Made by a program: the position numbers and the translations under genes
Shown here: positions 44,579 to 55,746 of the stretch, piece by piece
Layout: each line of letters opens with the position of its first letter
Numbering within the stretch: the first letter of the stretch is position 1
From: Guadua angustifolia
Taxonomy: Eukaryota > Streptophyta > Magnoliopsida > Poales > Poaceae
Length of the DNA stretch: 64,000 nt
Assembly: GCA_036346375.1 (NCBI GenBank)
Contig: CM070517.1
Coordinates: forward strand, 11,325,161-11,389,160
Direction: 5' to 3'
Notes under the pieces: model-generated
Databases searched by the model: none
What the model was told of the DNA's origin: nothing
The model's input: only the letters and a program-made list of their open reading frames with translations

Positions 44579-47483
44579 ATGGCGAAATTTGGCGTGAGCA
44601 AGATCACGTGGAGAGGATCACGGACACTCAAAACTTGGGGTACCTTGGCAGGGGGACTGGCGGATTCCAGCCGTGGCCGCGAACCCCGGGCGTCTGAGCT
44701 CTCGTCATCAGCGGGCCCGAGCGCTTGAGGCGAGTTCCGGAATCGTGCTCGAGCAATGTGAGTCTTGAGATCACTCATTTGAACCCCAACTCCGTTCTTA
44801 TCTTGGCCATCTTTGCTCATCTTTGTGAGGGCTTCGTGGGGACCCTGCCCACGGCAAGCCTTTTCTTTCATTTCTATGCCTTGTTCCGAAATGGTGGCGC
44901 TTCTCGCACCGGTGCATTGTACTTTTGATTGAGGGCCATGCGCCCGTACGAGTACCCCTTCTTTTCCCTGAAGGACTCCGTAGCGGGTTGGGCCGATTCT
45001 TAGTTCTACCTGCGGAAGCGCCAGGGAGCTCCCTGCACTACACCGACGCGACGACTCCTAGTATCGAGAGCCCGCGCCCGACTGTCATGCCAGAGGAGGA
45101 GCGGACCTCGATGCTGATCAGTGAGCTTACGAACATGGGGCTCATCGGTCGAGTTATCGTCCGCGACTTCCTCAAGAACAGGGTGTCCCCTCTGAGGAAG
45201 AGGGAACATCCCTTCTTCAAAATCACCGGGTGGATCGACATGACCCGAGAAGGTGATTCCGGTAAGCTTCACGGTCTTGGGCTCATTTTTGTTTCATATA
45301 TGCTTTTTGAGTTTGCCCTGATCTCTTTTTGTTGGTCAACGACAGCCCCGGGCTTCGACTGGGTGGAGAAGCGAGTCGACGAGATGTTCGGCACGCCCAG
45401 GGGCAAGGAACTTGAGCACGGGAGGCAGGTCCCGAAGAACGTGCTTGAGCGGGGTGAAGTGGTAAGCCCCCATGGTGTTTTAAGCTCGGGGAAAGCATCT
45501 GAGCTCTTCTGATAGCATTTTCGCCTTTGTCGTAGAAACAAGCGCCTGCGCGGCGTGGCGCCTCGAGCCCCTGGAGAACAATGAGTGCTTGTCCTTGCGG
45601 CCAAGGGCAAGAGGCAAGCCCCACCGCCGGTGACCACTCGGTCGTCGAAGAGGCATGCGACTGCGCCCAAGGACCCGCCAGCGTGCCACATGGAGTACGC
45701 CGACCGGGTGGAGGAGGTAAGCCGCCTGAGGCTTTGGCTGAAGAACTATAGTCTGAGGTTCCAAGTGGAACAAATCGAGACGGAGGGAAGGCTGATCGAA
45801 GGGATGGTGCAGGCGAGTGGGAGGCTTTGAAGAGAGAGCTTGCCACTTTAAAGGCCAAGGTCGAGCAGGCTAAGAAAAGCCGGGCTCTTGCAATCGCCGA
45901 CTGGATCTGCGACCCTACTGACGCGCATGAGGCGTCCGCGCTGGTGGAAATCGACATGGAGAAGGTCGTCCTCGTCTGCTAGGATCACCCGGGCCCACGG
46001 ATAAGAAGGCGAGATGGTGGTCGCGGTGACAAACCCATCCGGGGTGGCGGCGAGTCCGGCGAAGGTGAGTCTTGAATTTTGCTTGTCCTTGTTTCGTGCA
46101 TTCTTTACCCGACCTAGCCCCACTCAACTGACATGGGCGACATAGCTCGTAGGTCTTTCCTGGACTGCCACAAAATGATTGACGAGCTCCTCGATCGTAT
46201 CGTAGAGAGGGAGATCGCCTGCGCCGCTGACATTGTGATGGCAGGAGGCTTGGCGGCGGTGGATGCCCTCGTGGTCGAGGACCAAGGCGGGATGAATCCC
46301 ACCGCCCCGGAGGAAGCGCATCCCCGGGACGGGCTTCTCGCCCTCCCCAGCATGGAGGGTGTGCAAGGAGAGGGGGAGGTTGATCTTGAAGTCTTGGGCG
46401 AAAAGACCGCCCAAGAAAGCTTGAGATCCCCGGGCGCATCGCCTGCCCGGGATGAAGGTGCGGAGCCCCTGAGCGAACAGCGTGCTTGGGATGAAACGGC
46501 GCCTGCCCCGAGCGGATCGCATGCTCGGGGTGATCCTTCGCTGCCACCGAGCGAACAACATGCCCGGGCGGACAGCGAGAGGACCCTGAGCAAACCAATT
46601 GCTCAGGAGGGGAGTGTGGCGCTCCAGGGTGAACTTCATGCCTGGGGGGAAGGTTCATCATCCTCAGCGAGCCGCCCATACGGAAGGATTCGGGAGTCTG
46701 ACCCTGCGGAGTTCGAGGGTGCTCGGAGGGGTGAGTTTACCAAATGCTTCCGGGATAACCTTGGCGCGAGCGTTGCCCAGGTGAGAATTCTTCTTCTTTG
46801 AAATCGTCGTAGTTTTTCACTCCTTTTGGGCCTTGGGGGCGGTGTCTGAAATTTCCCGCCCGCAGCTCGTTCGACAGGCCTTGGAGGACTTTGATGCAGC
46901 GATGGTCGTCCCTGAGGCCGTGGCCAAGCTATACACTGAGCACGAGGCCCAGATAGCCGATCTCGAGCAGCATGTAGGCGACCTCAAGGCTCGGGACAAC
47001 TTGCTTGTGCATAGATGCCGCTTGGCGGAGAAGGATGTCGTTGATGCCAAGGAGAAGATCCTTGGGCTTGAGCAGGAGCTTGAGCAAGAAAAGCTTTGCT
47101 CCCGCCAGGCCAAAGATGACGCTTCTGCTGGTAAGGAGAAGATCCTCGAGCTCGAGCAAGAGCTTGAGCGAGAGAAATAGCGCGCCTGCCAAGAGGAGGA
47201 GGATCTCGCCCTAAGCCGAAACAAGGTTCTTGAGGCCGAGCAAGAGCTTGAACGAGGAAGACAGCACGCCCGGACCCTCGAAGCCAAAGTGGCCAATCTA
47301 GAGCGGGCAGCGCGAGCGGCCGTCGCCCTTGCCGACCAAGATAGCAAAGAGTTCGAGCAGCTCCGCCAAGAAGCTCGCGAAGGTCACGAAGCCCGGCGGA
47401 AGGTGATTGATCTTGAGACCAGGATCGATGACCTAAGGCAGAAACTCTCCGCAGCACTTAGGGGAGCGAAACCCGGTGCGTAG
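44579..47483 (+). CDS. Antisense additional gene of the gypsy element (Transposase_28-like, coiled coil)
   Basis: Plus strand, opposite to gag-pol. The likely start is the ATG at 44579 (MAKFGVSKITWRGSRTLKTW). A region at about 44760-45060 (LEITHLNPNSVLILAIFAHL, then PYEYPFFSLKDSVAGWAD) matches the pattern of the 'putative gypsy type transposon' domain (Transposase_28, PF04195). Then come an acidic Ser/Glu-rich segment (46133-46801) with repeated SEQHARAD/SGSHARGD-type units, and a long heptad-rich coiled coil (about 46860-47480; KEKILGLEQELEQEK and KEKILELEQELEREK are near copies) ending in TAG at 47481-47483. GT and AG sites near 45259/45346 and others imply introns; the exact structure is uncertain. 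Additional ORFs of this kind are described in Tat elements. Function is unknown. Confidence 0.72.
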
Positions 47484-48478
47484 AGTTGTATACTTTTTTT
47501 TCTTTTTTTTTGGGTAACTTTTGGTGACTTCTGTTGATGCTAATTGAAGTGTATATACGTACATTCTTTCTCGCCCAAGAGTTGTGTCTGTGATGATGCC
47601 TGTTTTGGCAATTTCCTGCAAAAAAGACAATTGCGAGATAGGCGGCAGAAGGTAGGCAGGCAAAACATAGATTAGAAAGAAGTATGGGACTTTACGCAAG
47701 TAACTAATGCTTGAAAAGAGGCAATGTTACGATGGTGAGTTAGGATTTGGCGATGATTTTGAGAAGAGATGTTAGCACGACAACTCGTCCCTATCCAGCC
47801 CCCGCTGCGAATGAAGGTCGTGCACCTAAGTTGCGAGCACGAGCTCGTTTGTAGGAGAGATGAGAGAAAGCGCGCGTTGCCCCTCCGACCGAAACATCGG
47901 CCGCTCCGAGCGACCAGCGCGGGTTAGGTCGGTGGAGAGAAAAAATATGCATGGCCAGGACTCCCTTAGCACCTAGGACTCACACCCCTGGGTTGCGAGT
48001 ATGGTCGCGAGGCGAGGAAGGACGCACGCTTGATGGACAAGGAGCGCGACGATCAACACGCTGGCTAGACTAAAGCTCGGACCAACCGAAAGGGTGTCTG
48101 TATGCGACTTGTATCGCGCAGCGAAGAGCTACTGCGGACCAAGGTCGGCTTATTGAGACTGGAGCCTCTGGTGGTGAGTTTTAGTGGCTGGGTGTTAGTC
48201 ACGGCGCCTTGTCGTTCGCGTGTGCGCCGGCCCAAATCTAGAGTAGGAAAGAAAAACTAGGGACAAGCGACCTTGCCTGACGCTGCCGTCTCATCACCAA
48301 GATTGTGAGAAAAGTATGCCCTTGTGCGAGACTGGTCGGCTTACCATCAGGCAGGGACCTTGAATAAATCCACAGAATCTTAGAGGTAACAGATTTTTAC
48401 GCGGGCGAGGGAACCGACCTTGCTTTTTTGAAAAGAACAAGCATAGATTTACAATATGATGCAAAGTGGAGCATAAAT
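47484..48478. other. Non-coding gap between the antisense gene and integrase end
   Basis: Starts with T-rich runs just after the antisense gene stop, where its 3' end should lie. The remainder shows no recognisable protein on either strand. Two convergent transcription units (antisense gene and pol) end on either side. Confidence 0.5.
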
Positions 48479-49600
48479 TTAGACAAAGAACTTGCACAGC
48501 TGGTCGATATTCCATGAGTTTGTTAGTACGCGACCGTCCTCCATCACCAGGCGGACAGCCCCCGGGCGTGTCACCGAGACGACCGTGAAAGGACCTTCCC
48601 ACTTGGGGGAGAGCTTGTTGTTCCTTGATGTGTCCTGAATTTGGCGTAGGACGAGGTCGCCAACTTGCAGGGCTCGGGGCCGAATTGACTTGGCCGCGTG
48701 CCTGCGAAGAGCTTGCTGATAGACGGCGGATCGGAGCAACACCCCTACGCGCGCCTCCTCGGCGAGGTCGAGGTCGAGGCGACGCTCGCGCCCCTAGTGA
48801 ATGCTATCGGCCAGGTGAACTCTTGGGGACCCGAGCACAATCTCGGCGGGTAGGACGGCCTCGGCACCATAGATGAAATTTGGAAGGCGTCTACTTTGTA
48901 GCTCGGCTGTTGTGGTGCGCCTGAGACCGAGGACGGAAGGAAGCTCGTCCACCCATGACCCGCCGTGCCGGGTGAGGTCTTTGAAGACCCTCTTCTTGAC
49001 CCCTTGAAGGATTTGGCCGTTTGCTCGCTCGGCTGCTCCGTTACTCTGCGGATGAGCAACAGAGGCGGACCTTTGTTCGATGTCTTCGCATAGGCACGAA
49101 CATTCGCTAGTGAATCGTGTGTGTTGTGTCCGTGATGAGGCGATTAGGAACCCCTGCGCGTCACCACGTTATTGCAGAAAAACGCGGCAGCTTCTTGAGC
49201 GAAATGGTCGTCTGAAGCTTGGCCTCGATCCACTTAGAGAAAGTGTCGATGGCCACGAGCAAGTACTTACAACCCTTTCGACCACGGGGGAAAGGCCCGA
49301 GAATGTCAGCCCCCTAGGTTGAGAATGGCCATGAGAGCGGGATGGTGCAGAAGGCGTCTGTTGGTGGTGGGCCTTGTGGGCGTGGGCCTTGCACCCGGCA
49401 GTCGCCACGAGGGCCCAAGTGTCGCCTAAGGTCATTAATAATAGTATCCCAAGCGGAATGCTTTGCTCACGGCGTCCGGAAGGACAGTGGCGCCAGATAT
49501 TCCTCATGGATATCCCGGAGAAGGTAATGGCCTTCCTCGGGATATGCACTTGGAGAGGACTCCAAGTGCCCCTTTGCGGTATAAGGCGCCCTCGACTAGC
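48479..49600 (-). CDS. Integrase region of gypsy pol
   Basis: Minus strand, several frames as read. A degraded zinc-finger region lies near 49530-49360 (VSKAFRLGYYY, GCKAHAHKAHHQQ). The core follows (FSKWIEAK near 49230; AHPQSNGAAERANGQIL near 49050; SWVDELPSVLG near 48950; EIVLGSPR near 48830). The C-terminal end at 48742-48479 is intact (RPRALQVGDLVLRQ, LSPKWEGPFTVV, WNIDQLCKFFV). It would insert the reverse-transcribed DNA into the genome. Position downstream of RNase H is normal for Ty3/gypsy. Frame breaks make function as read impossible, though some may be sequence errors. Confidence 0.8.
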
Positions 49601-50845
49601 TTGTAAGTAGAGGACCGCCTTTTGAGCCGGGAACGCTCGGCTTCTTCCTCAGGCATTGTCCCGTGGGCGAGATACTGGACGAACAGCATCATCCAGCTCG
49701 CACCCTGCTCGAGGAAGGAGTTGTTACCGCACGTCTCTTGTGCCTCCTCTACAGAGGGAATGGAGGGCTTGTACAGATGCTCGACTGGCGCCCCGGGCAG
49801 GGCGAGCATCTGGGCGGTTGCCTCCTCTACAGAGGGAATGGAGGGCTTGTGCAAATGCTCAACGAGCGCCCCGAGTGGGGCGGGCATCTGTGAGGAACCG
49901 ACCTTAGAAAGATGGTCGGCCAGAGAATTGTCCTTCCTGGGGATGTAGAGTACTTCGAAATTTCTAAAGTACCGCTCCATCTTCCTCACCTCAACCAAGT
50001 AAAGCGCCATTGAGTGATCGGAACACTGATACTCCTTGTTGACTTGGTTGATGACCAACTGCGAATCGCCTTTCAAAGTTAGTCGTTAGACCCCGAGCGC
50101 CTTGCACGCTCGTAGCCCAGCCAAGAGGCCTTCGTACTCCGCCGCGTTGTTGATCGCGGCGGCGCGCTTGGATGACGTATTGGCCGATCCTCGAGGACAC
50201 AAGATAACTCAGCCCCGAGCGTTCGAAAGCCCGAGATCCGTCGAAGTACATGGTCTAGCGGCCGTCCTTAGATTCGTGGGTCTTGGTGGCGGGCTGGGCG
50301 GGATTCGTCCATTCCGCCATGAAGTCCGCTAAGATCTGGGACTTGATCGCCGTGCGGGCAGAGAAGTGGACATCAAACTCTGCGAGTTCCATGGCCCACT
50401 TCGCTATCCGGCCACTGGCGTCTTGATTTCTTAGGATCTCCCTAAGTGGGAAGTTGGTCGGAACGACGACCTTGTGAGCTTGGAAATAGTGGTGCAGCTT
50501 CCTCGAGGCTACGAGCAGCGAGTATAAGAGCTTCTGGACCTTGGGGTAACGCTCCTTTGGTCCGTGCAAGACCTCGCTGACGTAGTATACCGGACGCTGC
50601 GTCCCTTCTCGCTCTACCGCCAGCACCGCGCTTACGGCATGGGGTGTCGCTGCGAGGTAAAGTAGGAGTGGCTCCCCCAACCACGGTGTGGCCAAGGTCG
50701 GGGGGCTGGATAGGTGCTGCTTCAGCTCCTCGAAGGAGCGGTTAGCCTCCTCTGTCCAGGTGAAGCCCTGATGCCTGCGGAGCGCCTTAAAGAAGGGCAG
50801 ACCGCGCTCACCTGACTGGGAAATGAAGCGACTCAGGGCCGCCAT
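49601..50845 (-). CDS. RT connection and RNase H region of gypsy pol
   Basis: 50845-50255 is open: FTWTEEANRSFEELKQHL, PLLLYLAATPHAVSAVL and VYYVSEVLHGPKERYPK are the RT-connection/RNaseH-like block of plant gypsy elements. The RNase H domain proper starts at MYFDGSRAFERSG (about 50250), shifts frame, and resumes with MKGDSQLVINQVNKEYQC and YIPRKDNSLADHLSK (50076-49900). A 26-residue direct repeat (VEHLHKPSIPSVEEA and VEHLYKPSIPSVEEA) follows at about 49900-49740, between RNase H and integrase. RNase H removes the RNA template during reverse transcription. Confidence 0.85.
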
Positions 50846-50860
50846 GCGTTCAGTCAGGGT

Positions 50861-51643
50861 CTAGACCTCCTTCACAGAGCTCGGAGGACACATCTTTTCG
50901 TTGGCTTCGATTTTTTTCGGGTTGGCCCCGATGCCTTGTGGCCCGATGAGGTACCCGAGCACCTTGCCCGCCTTCACCCCAAAGACACATTTCTCAGGGT
51001 TAAGCTTTATTCGATGTCTATTAAGATTACAAAAGGTCTCCTCGAGGTCAGATACATGACCCGAGGCGAGCTTACTCTTAACTACGATATCATCTACATA
51101 TACTTCCAAGTTCCAGCCTATCTGGTCCTGGAAGGTCTTCTGCATCAAGCGCTGAAAGGTCGTGTCGGCGTTCCACAGACCGAAAGACATGGTCGTGTAG
51201 CAGAATGTGCCAAACGGCGTGATGAAGGAGGTCTTCTCCTCGTCTCCAGGGAACAAGCTAATCTGGTGATATCCCGAGTAGGCGTCCAGGAAACTCATCA
51301 CTTGAGACTCTGCCGTCGCATCTACCAGCTGGTCGATGCGCGGCAGTCGAAAGTTGTCCTTTGGGTAGGCGGCGTTAAGGCCTGTGTGGTCAACACACAT
51401 GCGCCACTTGCCACCTTTCTTTTTGACAATGACTGGGTTTGCCAGCCACTCCGAGTGCTCGACTTCCCTGACGAAGCCGGCCTTAAGGAGTTTGTCGAGT
51501 TCTTCCTGGATGATTGCTTGCTTTTCTAGGGAAAATCGCCTGAGCTTCTGGCGCACAGGTCGTTTATTAGGCCGTATAGCTAGCCTGTGCTCAATCACTT
51601 TCCTTGGGACTCCGGGCATGTCAGACGATTCCCAAGCGAACAC
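50861..51643 (-). CDS. Reverse transcriptase of the gypsy element
   Basis: 260 codons open on the minus strand. The family-typical entry FAWESSDMPGVPRKVIEHRL is followed by GFVREVEHSEWLANPVIV, KWRMCVDHTGLNAAYPKD, FLDAYSGYHQI, the SFGLWNADTTFQRLM region (the usual Gly-Leu-Lys-Asn reads Gly-Leu-Trp-Asn) and the catalytic YVDD box in VYVDDIVVKSK. It copies the element RNA into DNA in virus-like particles in the cytoplasm. The domain is essentially complete and is the best-preserved pol segment. It should be continuous with protease upstream and RNase H downstream; short frame breaks separate them. Confidence 0.93.
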   Translation of the reverse strand: MFAWESSDMPGVPRKVIEHRLAIRPNKRPVRQKLRRFSLEKQAIIQEELDKLLKAGFVREVEHSEWLANPVIVKKKGGKWRMCVDHTGLNAAYPKDNFRLPRIDQLVDATAESQVMSFLDAYSGYHQISLFPGDEEKTSFITPFGTFCYTTMSFGLWNADTTFQRLMQKTFQDQIGWNLEVYVDDIVVKSKLASGHVSDLEETFCNLNRHRIKLNPEKCVFGVKAGKVLGYLIGPQGIGANPKKIEANEKMCPPSSVKEV

Positions 51644-51682
51644 GTCCGCATTCCTCTGGAGGAAAGTGATGAGCTCGAGTTC

Positions 51683-52288
51683 CTATTTGGGATCTAGGGA
51701 AGATCCCAGATGGAACACCTTGGTCGGGTCGGCCTCGTTTAGAGGGACCGCCTTGGTTTCTCCTCCGGGCTGGAGGGTAACTTTTGGCCGGGAATGCATC
51801 GGCGGCTGCTCGGGGCCGCGCTGGGGCAACTGTCCGACCATGTCGAGAGCCTTTTCGTCACAATTCAGGGCTGCCCTATGGTTGCCTTTGACGGTGATGA
51901 CGCCCTTCGGTCCGGGGACCTTCAGGCACTGATAGGCGTGGTGTGTGGCGGCCATGAACTTGGAGAGGGCCGGTTTGCCATGGATGGCGTTGTAAACCGA
52001 CTTGAAGTCAACAACCTCGAAGTTGATTAGCTCGGTCCGGAAGTTTGCGATGCCTCCGAACGTCACGGGCAGAACGATCTGGCCCAGAGGCTTGATCGAG
52101 GTACCGGGGATGATCTTGAAGAATGGGACGGCTATGCTCTTGATCTTGGAGCGAGGAACCTGCATCTCGTCCAGGACCATAGCGGATATGAGATCCAAGG
52201 AGCTCCCACCGTCGATGAGGACCCGGCCGACCTTGGCATTGTTGACGGTCGGGCTTACGACTAGCGGGAGCTTCTGAGGTTTGGTCAT
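51683..52288 (-). CDS. Aspartic protease region of gypsy pol
   Basis: 201 codons open on the minus strand. The active-site motif is VLIDGGSSLDLISA: Asp-Gly-Gly in place of Asp-Ser/Thr-Gly, a form common in this group of grass gypsy elements. LPVTFGGIANFRTELINFEV and FKSVYNAIHGKPALSKFMA follow and are family-typical. It processes the gag-pol polyprotein. Confidence 0.88.
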   Translation of the reverse strand: MTKPQKLPLVVSPTVNNAKVGRVLIDGGSSLDLISAMVLDEMQVPRSKIKSIAVPFFKIIPGTSIKPLGQIVLPVTFGGIANFRTELINFEVVDFKSVYNAIHGKPALSKFMAATHHAYQCLKVPGPKGVITVKGNHRAALNCDEKALDMVGQLPQRGPEQPPMHSRPKVTLQPGGETKAVPLNEADPTKVFHLGSSLDPK

Positions 52289-52333
52289 CCCAAGGGGACA
52301 ATCGTCCTTGGAGAAAGTAAGGGACAGCTCGGA

Positions 52334-54338
52334 CTACTTGAGCTGCTGCACGGGCGGCTTGCCCTGAGCGATATGGCTGACCTCCCACGCCGCCTCTTTC
52401 AGATCCCTGCGGGATCTGTAGGCAGAGGAGACCCCGAATATAACGGCTATGTGGTTGCGGGGCTCCTGGTAGCTCATGTCATCGTCGTCGTTGTTCGTGG
52501 GGCCCTTGCCCTTGCTACTCTCACCCTTCGCCGGGAGAGTGGGCATGGGTCCTTCGCTATTATAGAATTTCTCCAGGCGGTATGCCCAGACCCGATAGTT
52601 GCGGAGGTCGTGACCGACCGCTGATGGAAACAGGCGGCACGGTGCGAAGAACAACCCTTTCCCGCGCTCTGGCGCCTTGATCCTAGCCGTCGTGATCTTG
52701 GTCATTGACCTCTCGGTCGCCGCATGCGCAGTGCTGGCCGACTTCGTCTGCCGCCACCGCCGCTGAAAGGTAAGCGGTACGCGGGCGGGCGGCGATCAAT
52801 GGCGGCCACCATGTCCGGCGCGTGCGACCTCTTCTTCTTCTTGGACTTCTTCTCCGCGGACCCCGAGTGCTTCTTGCTTGAGGAGCCTTCTAGGCCCGGC
52901 TGGGGTGGTAGCTTACCTTCGTCGAGCATTTGCTTCCATTTCACGGCTTCGTCAGCATTCGCGTAGCGGTCGGCCATACGGAACAGTTCATTGGCCGACA
53001 GGTTGGGGTGGATCTCCAGGTCTTGCGTGAAGCGTACGTCGCGGACACCGAACTTGAAGGCCTGGACGACAGCCTCATCCGAGATGCTCGGGATGGAGTT
53101 CCTTACCTTGATGAATCTTTGGACGAAGTGCCGCAAAGTTTCTTTGTCCGTCTGGATCAGCCGCTCGAGGTCACGCTCGTTGCCCCGGTGAGTGTAGCAA
53201 CTTTGGAAATTCGCCCAGAGGGCTTCGCAGAGCTGCCTCCACGAGCGGATTGACCCTTCCTTCTGGTTGGAGAGCCACGTCCTGGCGGAACCGTTGAGGA
53301 CCGTGGGAAGGTAGTTGGCCATGACTCCCTCGTCCCCCCTGGCCGCCAAGACGGCCGTGGAGTAAATTGAGAGGAACTCGTCTGGGTTCTGGGTCCCATT
53401 GAAACGCTCGATGTGGCCGGGCTTAAACTTGCTCGGCCACGAGACATCGCGGAGGGATGCCGAAAAGGCCCGGCACCCGAATGCCGGATAGTCGTGAAGG
53501 CCGCCCTGGGCATGGCGACCATGGCGGTTGGTGCCTAGGCGGTCCTTCGCGCCCAGCGTGAGGCGGGAGAACACGCCCCCATGCCGGCACGACGAAGGCA
53601 GCCCCGAGCTAGAACATTCGGTGCGCTCGTAAGCAGACGGGGCACGCCCTCGAGCCCGCGAGGCCGTCCGGGAACTGCTCCGGGCATCCTCGTGGTGCCG
53701 ACCTTGCCCCGCCCTCCGGCGAGTGGCCGGAGGCGCTTCGCCGAGGCGGATCGGAGAGTGGCGCTTGCAGTCCCGGGAGATACTCTAGGGCTTTTCTCCG
53801 CCTGGGGGCCCCGGGATCCCTATGTCGGCGGCGAGCTTTTCCAGGTTCTCGGCCACAATTGCTCCCATGGCCGCCAGGCCCGCCTGGTCGGAGAAATTCT
53901 GAAGGTTGCGCACGAACGTCACCATGGCCCGTAGTCGCTTGGCGCCTGGGAGCGGTTAGAAGCGGCAAGTGGAGGCGATCGCGACGCGTGCTCGGGAGGC
54001 GGTATTCGCTAGGATCTTTGCGAGCCCGGCCTCCAGCTCCGGCGTCCGGCCCCCCCGCCGTGTTGACGGTGGTCAGTCGCCAGGATCCTGCCCGGGGACA
54101 ACTCCAGGTGGATCTCGCCAGCGTTGTGCTGGTGGCAGTGAGAAGTCGATGGAGACAGCTCTTCTCGATCCCCCTCCCTTCCGGCCATGTTAACGCTGCG
54201 GGAGCGCCAAGACCGCGAGGATGACACCGTGGTGTCAAACCGCGTCGCGGTCCTTCGACTGCGCTCGGGAGGGTCAGGGCCGCTCGAGCCGCCACGGAGG
54301 CCGCTAGATTCTTCCTCGCTGCCGATGGTAGCGGTCAT
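52334..54338 (-). CDS. Gag of the gypsy element (frame-broken)
   Basis: Minus strand; likely start MTATIGSEEESSGLRGG at 54338. The N-terminal part (to about 53600) is low-complexity and shifts frame. 53574-52702 is open and holds the Retrotrans_gag domain: WPSKFKPGHIERFNGTQNPD, ARTWLSNQKEGSIRSWRQL, FVQRFIKVRNSIPSISDE. A Lys/Ser-rich tail (KKSKKKKRSH) follows, and after one shift a degenerate CCHC-like segment (CRLFPSAVGHDLRNYRV, about 52640). Gag forms the particle in which reverse transcription takes place. Confidence 0.85.
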
Positions 54339-54540
54339 GAAGCGTGTGAAACTCTCTCGCTACAGAAGCGGCCGGAAAGACTCCTGACTAGGTGTGACCT
54401 TCTGTATCGGCCACACCACCCACGCTGTCGCTGGCGTAGTATGCATCATAGTCCTCCACGTCGTCGAAGACGCAGAGGTCTTGATTGTCTTGCGAGTTCG
54501 GCATCCTCAGGGATTCCTCGAGAAAGGACTTAGTCGATCT

Positions 54541-54557
54541 CCACAGACGGCGCCAGC
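54541..54557 (-). other. Primer-binding site (Asp-tRNA type)
   Basis: On the minus strand TGGCGCCGTCTGTGG begins a few bases inside the 5' LTR. The first nine bases match the complement of the plant tRNA-Asp 3' end, common in Tat-like and related grass gypsy elements. Confidence 0.8.
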
Positions 54558-55287
54558 TGTCGACGATTCGGGAACCGGTCCCCCGCCGAGCTTACTTGTT
54601 GAATGAGGGATCAACCTACGGCCCCTTTTTCACGGGGGGAATAGCGTCCGAGGTCCTACCGAGCTACGGATCGAGGTGGCCAAGACAACCGCAATGAGCA
54701 GGAAGATCGTTTTTTATCTGGTTCGGGCCACTCGTTGGGGAGATAATAACCCTACATCCAGTGATTGAACTGATATGCGAAGGTGGGTTACAACGTGTTA
54801 TGCTCTGCGTACGTGTGTGAAAAGTAGATGGAGTCGAACCACCAACCCTTCGCGGGAGGAGGTATTTATAGGGGATTACAGGCAACATAACATTTATTAC
54901 AGGGGGCGCGCTACTATTCCGGACGTGGGTGGACTATTCCCGTGCCTCCCGGCGGACGCAAGGCGACGTGGGTACAGTGGGCGCAGACCGCGGCGGCGCG
55001 GAAGTTGGTCATGCAGCGCCTCGAGCCGCATGGCATTTAATGCCACGCCGTCTTCGTAAATCTCGCCCGGATTTTGGGAGAGGCCCGAGGTTCCCGGTGG
55101 ATCGTCTCGACAGTCGCGAGCTCCCCGAGCTAGCCTACTCAGGGACGGGCTTGACAAAGGATGGGATAAGCTCGGAGGACGGAACGCTCGAGTGGGGGGC
55201 CTTCCCAAGGACAACGCCCGATCATGGGCATGGTCGACGGTGGCCGGGGTCCGATGGACGTTTATGGGCAATAACCAATTCCTGACA
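54558..55287 (-). repeat. 5' LTR of the gypsy element
   Basis: 730 bp, read on the plus strand as TGTCGACGATTCGGG ... CCTGACA. The minus-strand TATA box (TATAAATA, 54863-54870) should drive the gag-pol transcript. Open frames in both LTR copies are conserved only because the LTRs are repeats. Confidence 0.93.
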
Positions 55288-55746
55288 ATGGGAAAAGATC
55301 AAAAAAAATTTCATAATTCAAGAAAAAAAGAGGCTCCATTTAACACCAAATGAAGTGAGGAATGATGTTACTAACCTTAGTTACCTTGGTTGCGAGTAAA
55401 ATGACCAAAATTTTGAAATTTGGGCAGCACCTCCCTCTACATTCATAATCTTTCATCAATCATGGGAAAAGATCAAATTTTCTTCATAATTCAAGCAAAA
55501 AAGAGGCTCCATTTAACACCAAATGAAGTGAGGAATGATGTTACTAACCTTAGTTACCTTGGTTGCGAGTAAAATGACCAAAATTTTGAAATTTGGGCAG
55601 CACATCCCTCTACATTCATAATCTTTCATCAATCATGGGAAAAGATCGAATTTTCTTCATAATTCAAGCAAAAAAGAGGCTCCATTTAACATCAAATGAA
55701 GTGAGGAATGATGTTACTAACCTTAGTTATCTTGGTTGCGAGTAAA
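55288..55746. repeat. ~178-bp tandem repeats, right block (element C 5' region)
   Basis: Continuation of the array at 42800-43182, with CTCTACATTCATAATC near 55435 and 55611. It ends in GGTTGCGAGTAAA directly against the CACTACTACTGG terminus of element D. Confidence 0.92.

Larger units (their letters stand above)
43183..55287 (-). mobile_element. Ty3/gypsy LTR retrotransposon (Tat-like) with antisense extra gene, 12.1 kb
   Basis: LTRs at 43183-43911 (3') and 54558-55287 (5'), flanked by the 5-bp duplication ATGGG (43178-43182, 55288-55292). On the minus strand from the right: tRNA-Asp-type primer site, gag, then pol in the order protease, RT, RNase H, integrase. Integrase downstream of RT/RNase H defines Ty3/gypsy. 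Between integrase and the 3' LTR lies a ~3-kb gene on the opposite strand with its own TATA box. That arrangement is known from the Tat lineage (for example Grande and RIRE2-like elements). Coding frames are broken by small indels. It sits in the tandem repeats of CACTA element C and is probably among the youngest insertions here. Confidence 0.93.
33262..55746 (-). mobile_element. CACTA element C, 5'-truncated, split by a gypsy element
   Basis: Family-1 CACTA element on the minus strand. The 3' side starts near 33262 with a degraded terminus (CCACGGAAAGGG followed by TTTTTAGTACCGGTTC) and subterminal repeats to about 33535. Going right: ORF2 gene (33782-37391), minisatellite, leader and TATA (39470-39747), internal repeats, AT-rich spacer, internally deleted transposase gene (40742-42086), then ~178-bp tandem repeats into which the gypsy element inserted (duplication ATGGG). 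The repeats resume at 55288 and stop where element D begins at 55747, so the 5' terminus is missing. Confidence 0.75.

Noticed and set aside
54009..54387. Plus-strand frames opposite gag
   Set aside because: Shadows of gag and leader in the opposite strand; no promoter or domain.
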